Source: Coemansia sp. RSA 922 (Eukaryota > Kickxellomycota > Kickxellomycetes > Kickxellales > Kickxellaceae). From it: a stretch of 12,173 nt of DNA. The position numbers were made by a program, and so were the translations under genes. Positions 1-7,200 of this stretch are shown here, one piece after another; positions within the stretch are counted from its first letter, which is position 1; every line of letters starts with the position of its first letter. The notes under the pieces are model-generated. The model did not search any database, was not told the origin of the DNA, and was given only the letters and a program-made list of their open reading frames with translations. The stretch lies in contig JANBQS010000777.1 of the NCBI GenBank assembly GCA_027577415.1, positions 1 through 12,173 of the forward strand. Reading direction: 5' to 3'.

Positions 1-683
1 CTTCCTTCACCATGACGCGTCTTGGTGCACTATGACACTATTTTCCAAATTTTACAATGACCAAGCATGTTTCCCCTTGCACGACACTAGCGGTTTCCGA
101 GTTTCCTGTCAAAAGGTTTGCTTTTTTCCTTTTACTTTTTGCGCTAGCCAGCTGGAAAGCGTACTATAGGTTATGTCTTTCTCCTTCGTTCTTCAAACAC
201 CAAGCTTGTTTGCTCTGCAAAGTGTCCAAGTATTCTCTTACAAGTTAAAAAAGTACTAGTTCCGTTGATTACGTCTGATGTCTTAAATTTTTGCTGATTT
301 TCTAGTCATACAAAGGCGATGAAGGATTTTTTTTGGATGCCAGAGTGGCCTCTTCTTTTGTTGGCACCCTGGGTAGTATTTTCCTGCCTTTTGGTAAATG
401 TATTCTACAAAACTATCAATATAAACAAATATATTTAAAAGTGCTATGTATGTTAAAAATGTGGAGGTCATTAAAGAGTGTGCCAGTGGGTGTTAAGAAT
501 GTGTAAGGTGTGCTGGCGAGGCTACATACATGGAAGCATATATGTCCCCTTGCTCTTAGGTACAGGCGGGGTCCTGATAGAGTGTAATTCAGCAAACTAG
601 GATAAACGCTCACTGGAATACACCGTTCCGTAAGAGAATGGGATATAGCTTGAATATTGTAATGTGAACCATATGCTATTTGT
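1..683. other. Gene-free left flank
   Basis: No supported gene. Both strands are mostly AT-rich, with only short open frames (the longest about 93 codons, minus strand) that lack coding-like composition. A 63-codon plus-strand frame at 57-248 has a hydrophobic stretch but no other support. The right part should contain the 3' untranslated region of the minus-strand gene ending at 684. I found no AATAAA on that strand here. Confidence 0.6.
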
Positions 684-1013
684 CTAGTTCTTGACAAGCC
701 TACATAACAGTGGTCCTTTATCTATATCCTTATACGGAATCCGCTCGCCACTGTCGGTGTCAACTTTGAACCAACTTAGTGACCATTTGCCCTTTCTCTT
801 CACTGCCATAAAGTGAACAGTTACATTGAGTTCAAATTCGTAAGTAAAAAGATTTCGATCTTCTCTCCATTTTAAATCATCATCGCTAATAGCAGCATTG
901 TTGGGATTATGAAAACGGCAATAGTTAGATATGACAGTGATTACATCCTTAACTGAATCATACAGTATTTTGCCCTCTTCATCGGCATTCAGTGATACCA
1001 ATTTGTCATCCAT
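684..1013 (-). CDS. Hypothetical 109-aa protein, unassigned
   Basis: I do not recognise this protein. The chosen start is the ATG at 1013-1011 in a strong context (AACATGG). The frame is open 33 codons further upstream but has no other ATG there. There is no signal peptide or membrane segment. Residues about 13-35 (from EEGKILYDSV) look like one long amphipathic helix. Residues about 50-85 (around FTYEFELNVTVHF, then WSLSWFKV) look like two or three beta strands joined by a basic KRKGK turn, which suggests a small alpha+beta fold. A weak TATA-like TTATAGA at about 1114-1119 on the same strand lies about 100 bp upstream, the spacing also seen for the stefin-like gene at the other end. No polyadenylation signal was seen downstream. 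Alternatives are the last exon of a larger gene, or a chance ORF. The alternation of hydrophobic residues makes chance less likely. Confidence 0.5.
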   Translation of the reverse strand: MDDKLVSLNADEEGKILYDSVKDVITVISNYCRFHNPNNAAISDDDLKWREDRNLFTYEFELNVTVHFMAVKRKGKWSLSWFKVDTDSGERIPYKDIDKGPLLCRLVKN

Positions 1014-1016
1014 GTT

Positions 1017-1026
1017 GGTTCGAGTC
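1017..1026 (+). promoter_or_regulatory. TFIIIC B-box-like sequence
   Basis: GGTTCGAGTC matches the first ten bases of the tRNA B-box consensus GGTTCGANTCC. By simple base counting, such a match is expected about 0.1 times in a window this size. No tRNA surrounds it: the flanking arms do not form a T stem and no A box was seen 30-60 bp upstream. It sits 4 bp outside the ATG of the 109-aa gene. It could be an extra-TFIIIC site, a tRNA relic or coincidence. Confidence 0.25.
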
Positions 1027-1124
1027 AAGTGCAGTACTATTAGTGATGTTGAACAAGTGAGGTGGGAGGAGATGGAGAGTGGACTATTTAGAAGTGGGAA
1101 GAACCTTGCTTTCTATAACCCATC

Positions 1125-1159
1125 GGAGAAGGGGAAGAAGGGGAAGAAGAAGAAAAAGA
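1125..1159 (+). repeat. Homopurine tract, 35 nt
   Basis: An uninterrupted run of G and A, including two copies of GGGGAAGAA. On the minus strand it is a CT tract just upstream of the TATA-like element of the 109-aa gene. Such pyrimidine tracts are common in fungal promoters. It could also adopt a triplex structure. Confidence 0.6.
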
Positions 1160-1184
1160 CCTGCCAGATGGCAGGGCTCCTGCC
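1160..1184. repeat. Nested CCTGCC/GGCAGG inverted repeats
   Basis: CCTGCCA-GA-TGGCAGG (1160-1175, arms of 7) overlaps GGCAGG-GCT-CCTGCC (1170-1184, arms of 6). The middle GGCAGG can pair with either neighbour, so two mutually exclusive hairpins are possible. It directly abuts the homopurine tract. Function unknown. Confidence 0.6.
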
Positions 1185-1270
1185 CCAGTATTCCCTCCCC
1201 ATTTCTTGGCCTCCACCCTTCCTCCCCCAATCTGGCTGCAAGACTTGCTTCTTTGCCCGTCAAAGAACCT

Positions 1271-1276
1271 TTTATT
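1271..1276 (-). terminator. Candidate polyadenylation signal AATAAA
   Basis: TTTATT on the plus strand reads AATAAA on the minus strand, 73 bp after the stop of the candidate 57-aa ORF. The placement fits a short 3' untranslated region, but the hexamer is common in AT-rich DNA. Confidence 0.3.
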
Positions 1277-1348
1277 AGATGTCCAATTGCCTTGATTGCA
1301 AGTGTATTGAATCCTTTTACCGAACCTCCTTTTAAATGGGCCATCCAA

Positions 1349-1522
1349 TCATCGCACAGCTTCTCCCCCCACCAGCCTTTTTTTGTGAGGCTTGGACAAT
1401 TTGCTTCTTCGTGCTGCTTTTTCTGGTATATTCTTCAGTGTTCTGCTACTGTTGGTACTAGACTTGGCACTCCATGTAGTTCTGTGCCGAACTTCCTTTG
1501 AAATGTGACATTGGTCACACAT
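1349..1522 (-). CDS. Candidate 57-aa basic CxxC micro-protein
   Basis: A short minus-strand ORF starting ATG at 1522-1520 and ending TGA at 1351-1349. The product begins MCDQCHISKEVRHRT, a CxxCH pair that could bind zinc if completed by other ligands. It continues as a strongly basic Ser/Thr/Lys/Arg-rich tail (for example EKAARRSKLSKPHKKR), giving a very high predicted pI. Support comes from context: a TATAAATA box about 100 bp upstream, the same spacing as the stefin-like gene, and an AATAAA 73 bp downstream. Against it, the start context is poor (TCCATGT), the region is T-poor so open frames are easy, and the frame stays open for 86 codons after the TGA, so this may instead be the broken 5' part of a longer, decayed gene. 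The N-terminal CxxC with SxxVxxRT resembles short zinc motifs at the start of some fungal transposases, which is weak evidence. Confidence 0.3.
   Translation of the reverse strand: MCDQCHISKEVRHRTTWSAKSSTNSSRTLKNIPEKAARRSKLSKPHKKRLVGGEAVR
1504..1519. repeat. Palindrome TGTGAC-N4-GTCACA
   Basis: Perfect 6-bp arms around ATTG. It overlaps the first codons of the candidate 57-aa ORF. It could be a dimeric transcription-factor site or a short hairpin. No assignment. Confidence 0.5.
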
Positions 1523-1619
1523 GGACACTGTTGATCAGATTAACCCTAAAGTGAGTGTGACGGCACATATGATATCAATGGCTATGGCTACCTCTGATGA
1601 TCATAGTATTTGTGTCTCA

Positions 1620-1627
1620 TATTTATA
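1620..1627 (-). promoter_or_regulatory. TATA box (TATAAATA), minus strand
   Basis: The plus-strand TATTTATA reads TATAAATA on the minus strand, in GCCTATAAATATG. The A of the ATG of the candidate 57-aa ORF is about 100 bp downstream. Confidence 0.4.
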
Positions 1628-1706
1628 GGCTTGCCTGTCCAGCGTCTAGGCCGAGGCTTGGGTAAGTTCTTCCCTTTCTGTTTGAAAAAAGTATTTCTTA
1701 AAAACT

Positions 1707-1716
1707 CCTTATAAGG
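1707..1716. promoter_or_regulatory. Perfect CArG-type palindrome CCTTATAAGG
   Basis: It matches CC(A/T)6GG exactly, the binding consensus of SRF-like MADS-box factors (Mcm1/Rlm1 class in fungi), and is a perfect 10-bp palindrome. It lies about 80 bp upstream of the minus-strand TATA box at 1620-1627. Occupancy is inference only. Confidence 0.35.
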
Positions 1717-2513
1717 GGATGATGTTTTTTATAAACGACATTTGCATCGATTTTTCTGTCAAAGCTAACCTTGGTAACAGAAATTACTCTGTTCTCCATT
1801 GTCGAGGCAACTGAGCTTCTTATCGTTTGAGCCGTATTTCTTGCCGCTAATGCTGAGATTAATATACATATGCAAAAAAGGACAACATATCAGTAGAGCG
1901 GCTTGTGACATCTATATACTCGCAAAAGTGGCCTATTACTTGCATTCGCTCTTTATAAGTGCCTTTTTTTGACCTAGGCTCACTCGCAAAGTTAATTGGC
2001 ACCTTTACGAACGGCCGGGTATTAGCTCTTTCAAATTCCATGTTATTAACGCAAGTATAAAAATGAAAAGGTTTTGCTCAAAAAAAGTAATAGAAATTAA
2101 AGTAAAGGTATTGACAAGTGCAAAAACATGTCTTATTTGCATGTTATCGCAACCATTTCCAACTCACACTATACTCCTTGTTTGTACAGTTACAGTCCAA
2201 AAAAAAGAGCGCCACATCTATCCTAGAATGCCTTGCCATCAGGCCCACACCTTTTCATATGGTTATATGTTGCGAATAACGTATATTCCCTCATTACTCT
2301 TGCAAAGCAAACAAATTACATACTGCCCACGCTTCATAATTGAGATTTGTTGTCGTGACTCTAGTGCAATCTTTTGTACTCTTAATATACCAAATTACGT
2401 ATAATTCCTATACCCGTATACTCAACTATCTGGCAATGATTTGCAAGAAACAGGAGACAAAATAGTAATGGAAACATAAAATAAAAAAGAAGCTAAAACA
2501 TCAAGTAATGAAC

Positions 2514-4070
2514 CTATTCAGCCTCGGCACTGGGCAAGTACTGAGTCAGCATACGACTCAAAGCACCACGCGTCATATCTTCATCTTGTACTTCGTCATC
2601 ACTTGAACTCGACGACATACCACTCAGCGAGTCATCCGAATCGCCCCCAGCATCTGAAACCTCATCATCATTCATACCTCCGTCCTGATCCACAACGCCC
2701 GATAGAGTAGGAGCAAGCACATCATCGACTTCGTTGAATACGCCAAAGAGTGTCTCAGGAGCATGTGTCTCTTCATCGAGGTCGTCACCGGGGAGCTCAA
2801 AGTCGTGCTTGACGACCATTCGCAGTAATTTCTCTTCGGTCGCCAGTTTGGAAATCTTATCCACAATCTCTGCGCGCAAATCCTTCAGCAAATCTTCCTC
2901 GCGCTTGAGCTCTCTCTGCAAAACAAGCCGCATGTCTAGAATACCACCAGCCTGTCCGTCAGAGGGTCCGCGGAGCATTGCCATCTGAGGCCGGATCGCC
3001 TGTAACAGAGCGGGTGGAATTTCGGTCAAGTCATTTGCCGCTGCAATATCACTGGCGTCATACCTACTCGCCATGGGACGCGGCGGCAACAAAAGCGAGG
3101 CGCCAAGCGTCTGTTGAGGCACCTCGGCGGCCTCTCCAAACAAATAGTTGTACTCCGTTTGGTTTCCTTCAACGTCGACGTCCATGCCATCAATGTTGGC
3201 CCGGTCAGCCCCAACTTGTACAAAATATGCGCTGTCGTCTTCATAGGCATTCTCGTTGTCGTCAGCGAGGGGCTCTTCCTCCTCCTCCTCTATCGTCGCC
3301 ATTGCCGCTGTTTCCAAAACACGGCTGTGTTCCACAACGACCTCGCCCTCATCGGTAGGCACGTCGTCCCGGCTGGCTGTGTCAGTATGAAGTGGTGCGG
3401 GCGCAAGACTCGATCTTTTCAATTTGGCATTCGTAGTCTTATCGTCGCTGACAGCCTCACCAGCATTTCTGCGACGCCTCTTCCGGAGCTCCTCGCGACG
3501 AGCCAGAATCGCACTAAGCGTCTCGGGGTCGAACTCTGACCAGTCGATATCCTCCAGTTGCGACGCCTTGTGCTTCGATCCGCTAGCGTCAAGACCTTTT
3601 GTTTTGAATTTTAGTATCAGCTTTTGCTCGCTCTTCTTCAGCAGTTGCCTCTTAGCCGATAGTTGCTCTTCAGTCTCCAACTCATCGCCTACGGGTTCAT
3701 GGTCGTCGTCGTCGTGTACCTGTCTCCCCCGTGAGGATCTTCTTTTAGGTGCCTGTTTTTGCTGTTTGGCCCTTGTCCCATGGGTGTGCGTCTTGGACTT
3801 TTGTGCTTCCTCTTCCGAATCGCTATTCTCAAGGTCTGTGTCGAAATCGCCTGCATTAAACGCATCCTTTAGTCGTTGAATTACCTGCATGCGCTCGGGG
3901 TTTGCCTCCTGACGCGCTTGCACTCGCGCAGACCTCGGTCTTGTTGGCGATAGCGAGGCAGTGGGCGAATTCAGTTCGATTTGTTCAGACGTCTCAACAG
4001 GAGCCACCTCTTCGTCGGAATCAACTTTTGCATGTTGCTTAGAAGTCCTCCTTTTGCCCCGCTTGACCAT
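2514..4070 (-). CDS. 518-aa nuclear-type charged protein, unknown function
   Basis: I do not recognise a family. The start is the ATG at 4070-4068 (AAAAAATGG, strong context). The frame extends five codons upstream only through TTG, which is not expected to start a nuclear gene. The protein is intronless and mostly low-complexity. Basic patches that look like nuclear localisation signals are KRGKRR (about residues 4-9), KRRSSRGR (about 109-116) and LRKRRRR (about 195-201). The helix-like block after EDIDWSEFDPETL (about 173-195) and KLILKFKTKG (about 150-159) look the most structured of the N-terminal half. An acidic run of glutamates lies near 260-266 and MDVD at 296-299. Residues about 376-420, around LQRELKREEDLLKDLRAEI, form a likely coiled coil. 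The C-terminus is an acidic Ser/Asp tail (about 465-500). This pattern suits a chromatin, nucleolar or transcription-complex subunit that dimerises or docks through the coiled coil. It lies 152 bp after the TFIIIC gene on the same strand. Confidence 0.85.
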   Translation of the reverse strand: MVKRGKRRTSKQHAKVDSDEEVAPVETSEQIELNSPTASLSPTRPRSARVQARQEANPERMQVIQRLKDAFNAGDFDTDLENSDSEEEAQKSKTHTHGTRAKQQKQAPKRRSSRGRQVHDDDDHEPVGDELETEEQLSAKRQLLKKSEQKLILKFKTKGLDASGSKHKASQLEDIDWSEFDPETLSAILARREELRKRRRRNAGEAVSDDKTTNAKLKRSSLAPAPLHTDTASRDDVPTDEGEVVVEHSRVLETAAMATIEEEEEEPLADDNENAYEDDSAYFVQVGADRANIDGMDVDVEGNQTEYNYLFGEAAEVPQQTLGASLLLPPRPMASRYDASDIAAANDLTEIPPALLQAIRPQMAMLRGPSDGQAGGILDMRLVLQRELKREEDLLKDLRAEIVDKISKLATEEKLLRMVVKHDFELPGDDLDEETHAPETLFGVFNEVDDVLAPTLSGVVDQDGGMNDDEVSDAGGDSDDSLSGMSSSSSDDEVQDEDMTRGALSRMLTQYLPSAEAE

Positions 4071-4222
4071 TTTTTGTCCCAGCAAAGAAAAATAATAAAA
4101 AAATAAACCAAGTAAAATTCAAGACAAGAGAAATCAAGAAAGAGAAAAGATTTGGGAGCAAAAAAAAAAAAAGTTGATGAAAGCACTGATGGAACGCGTC
4201 GATCAACATTGCATTTCATTGG
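4071..4222 (-). promoter_or_regulatory. Shared terminator/promoter spacer with poly(dA:dT) tract
   Basis: These 152 bp must hold both the 3' end of the TFIIIC gene and the promoter of the 518-aa gene. On the minus strand they are T/C-rich, with a run of 13 T (4172-4160) followed by alternating CT and T-rich DNA up to the start codon. Rigid poly(dA:dT) tracts typically mark nucleosome-free fungal promoters. No TATA box or AATAAA was seen. Confidence 0.5.
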
Positions 4223-7200
4223 CTAGACCTTGTTCAAGTGACTTGCCACCCAGGTGAATGGCAGTTGCGCGATTCGGTGGCGGTAGTCAGGAGCCATGGA
4301 GTAGTGCGTCGAGCCAGCCACCGACCAGGCCTTATCCCTGAGCATGAGCACGTCGGACTTGATGTTCTCGGCGACAACTAGACCCATGTCAACCAGCTGG
4401 CCCAAGTAAGACAACACTTCCTTCTTGGGAATAGCGGGCGCGTAGTAGCGACGCACCAGCACAAACTGAGGAATGCCGGGGTTATCCACAATGTGGCTCA
4501 CCAAAGAAGCCAGCATGCCCAGCGTGTAGGTTGTGTTGACCGATCCCGACATATTTTGGCCCATATACGGCTCAAACGTGGGCTCAACGCCATCGAGCGT
4601 CAGCGACCAATACCTGCGATAGGCATCCTCAGAGACATACCTGATGTCGTTGCTGCCCACGACATGCACTTTACCCTCAAGGGCCATCAAGCGCAGCAGC
4701 GCCGACAGCTGAGATCTAGTGCTCAGCACCATGCGCACATCATTTGGCAGGGTGGCCAGCGCCGTCTTGTACATGTTGGCTCCGAGAATCACGAGCAAAA
4801 CCGAAAATAGCTCGTACTCGCTAGCGCCCATTGCGCCCATCTCGTGAATGACGCCAGCTACAACTCGAGAAACAACAGCCAGCGAGTCGCCCGTTGGCAA
4901 CGATGCCTCAAACACAGACTTGTTCGTGGAGCGTCTGTAGACATCGTCCAACTGACCGTCGTCAGTCTTCACTCCAGCCATGAGATCCACATAGGCGGCC
5001 TTTATGCCAAAGTCGGCAGCCACGGAATTGTCTTGCTGACTCTTAACTCCCACCAAGCCGCTTTGGAGCGACTCGAGCATATCACTGCCGTACTCGGGTC
5101 GGATCCACAACTTGCCCTGACCAATAAGCCAGCACAGTCGCTCGAATGCGGCCTGACCCAGATGGCAACTCAACATCGAGTCGGCAGCTCCGAAAATCCC
5201 GTGCGGGCTGGCAAATCGGTCGGCATGAGTAGGCTTAATGGCGCCCATGAACTTGTCGCTGACTGCATGCCCACGACCCGGTACCCTTCGATCGCTACGA
5301 GTTGGAGTATCAATGACAGCCGGGTTGTCGCCAGCATCCGCGTCTTTGTTGGTCGAGTCGTTCTCATCGTTGGCACTGGATTGGTTGGCTACGGATCTAA
5401 TCGAGCCCGGCTTGGCCACTATGCGCATCATGCCGGTTGTCTCGTAGGCCACCGTTGTGCTCTTAAGCGCGTTGGTTAGCGGTGACAGTGCTCCCGCTCC
5501 AGACTCAGACGGGCCTGGCGGTGCTTCGACAGATTCGGCTGAAGCCAATGGCTGCATACGGAGCCCAGCGGACGCAGACATGGTTGACAGGCGGGAGAGA
5601 GTAGAGTTGCTCTTAGCCATTTTGTAGGCTTCGTTGGCTACGCTCCTTTTCGCCTCAAGCAGCCTATGTCCAGTCACAACATCGTACTCATCATTAGGCG
5701 TGATTGCGAGATTGACCACCATGGCCTGCAAAGCCGTAAGCTCGGCGTAGAGAGTAGAACGATCAACTTTGCCAAACTCGGCCATTGGCACGCGGTCGCC
5801 TTCATCGTCATTATCGCTGCCCAGAGTTAGCTCGCTGATTCGACTCGCAAGCACGCTGGCGTCGAATTTACGCTTCACATGGCGGCGGCGGCCCAAGGTA
5901 TCCTTGTAAGGCACGTAGTTCGATCCGCGCGTAGCAAATACGGATTCGATCTTTAGCGCTACCGGTGGTGCTGGTGGTGTCTCGCCATCCACGTCCATGC
6001 CGTTCGAGTCAGCGACAATAGGGCGAATTGACAGCGTAATGGTGCTTGGATTGATGTGGTCCGTCGCACACTCCCAGCCGCGGTGCGTAGTGAGCATGAC
6101 GCCGGCTCCATGAAGCTCGCGAGTCTTGACGCTAAAGGTATCACGCAAGGCATCCTCGGCAAACTCAAAGCCTCTCGCGCCAACTGCCCGCGCTCTCTTT
6201 GTCGGCTTGACTTTATACCTCGCCTCCTTGCCCTGAAGCGTGGCAGGCAGCCGGTTAATCAGGTTCCCGACCACCTCTGATACATGAGAGGCATCGGATT
6301 CTTCGTACTCCTCAGGTTCAGGTTCTTCGGCGGCGGCAGCAGCAGTCGGTTTGGGCTTGGCCTTGGACTTGGCCTTTGGCTTTCCGGCGGTAGACTTTGA
6401 GCGAACGGGCTGATCAGGAGTATCGATTGGCTCAAACTCCACGCCGTCCTCGTCCAGGTCTTCGGCGTAGCGGGATAATAGGTTATCGAGACCCTCACTC
6501 AGAATCATGTTCCAGTAGTAATTGACCGCGGTTTTGGTGTCAAACGAATTCAAATCCTCCGCGTCATCCAAATCTCCGCGCTCGACGGCATCGCGGAACA
6601 CGTACTTCCACAAGTAGTGGACCTTGTCGCTCTTGAGCTTGTGCTTGGGGTTACGCTGGAGCCTCTGCCAGTGGTGACGAGCGCTGTCGCCGGGATCCAT
6701 GATTAGGTTGCGCGTCGGGAAATGCTCGCCAATGTTCAGCAGTACAAACATGTGGCGGTGCACGTTGGCGTGGTGCCTCATCACTGCATAGTACACCATC
6801 ACCCGCATCGAATCGTTTTCGTTCCACCTGTACCGCTGCTTCTTGACTACATCGACATCCGCATCGCCGCTAGCTTCGGCTAGCTTGCGCCGCTCAATCT
6901 CGACCGCCTTGGCCCTTTCCACGCGGTTCTTGACATAACGCTCGCGCATCTCGTGGTAGGCCTTGTTCCTTGAAGACCGCTTGGCCATCTCCGAATGCTG
7001 GTGTAGGAAGTAGCGACGCGCCTCCTCCAGTGTCGTTCCCGCCATCTTGGCCGCGTCTGCCAGCATGTTGGGGTCATCGAGAGGCGTGTGGAATTCATCT
7101 TCATCGACATACGACTGGAGCATTTTCGTTTGGCGGCCATCCAGGGAGACATCCAGAACCCAGTAATACGGCAACCCGATGCCAAACAAATTGTGCTTTG

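Larger units (their letters stand above)
1014..1348. other. Purine-skewed intergenic stretch with open frames
   Basis: The minus strand here is T-poor, so two frames stay open: 1088-1348 (86 codons, continuing in frame after the TGA of the 57-aa ORF) and 1084-1434. Both give hydrophilic, protein-looking translations, but the T-poor composition alone removes stops and produces this look, so neither is called a gene. The left third carries a homopurine tract and nested CCTGCC palindromes. A decayed gene or transposon fragment remains possible. Confidence 0.4.
1523..2513. other. AT-rich intergenic region with minor ORFs
   Basis: No supported gene. Minus-strand TATA boxes lie at 1620-1627 and about 1726-1733 (TATAAAAA). 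Two weak minus-strand ORFs are seen. One is 60 aa at 1859-2041, starting AACATGG, with a hexapeptide ERMQVI also found in the 518-aa protein. The other is 48 aa at 1765-1911, in another frame, with a hydrophobic start and a polar Cys-containing end (SGKKYGSNDKKLSC). They overlap each other, so at most one is real. A plus-strand frame at 2063-2404 has no coding character. The segment 2405-2513 should hold the 3' untranslated region of the 518-aa gene. No AATAAA was seen there. Confidence 0.45.

Noticed and set aside
1504..1519. TGTGAC-N4-GTCACA read as a bacterial CRP-type operator
   Set aside because: The window is clearly eukaryotic, so the resemblance is superficial. It is kept only as a palindrome.
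1521..1661. Plus-strand mini-exons with GTGAGT (1551) and GTAAGT (1662) donors
   Set aside because: The joined frames stop quickly, and the proposed acceptor at 1628 coincides with a better explained minus-strand TATA box.
2063..2404. Plus-strand 113-codon ORF
   Set aside because: Its composition is Cys/Ile/His-rich without periodicity, its ATG overlaps its only TATA-like element, and no domain is visible.
4071..4085. TTG start five codons upstream for the 518-aa protein (and likewise TTG at 1028 for the 109-aa protein)
   Set aside because: TTG starts are not expected in a nuclear fungal gene, and each has an ATG in a strong context just downstream.
4844..5479. Plus-strand 211-codon open frame
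   Set aside because: It lies wholly antisense to the TFIIIC coding region and is explained by that gene's codon bias, as are the other plus-strand frames between 4223 and 10786.
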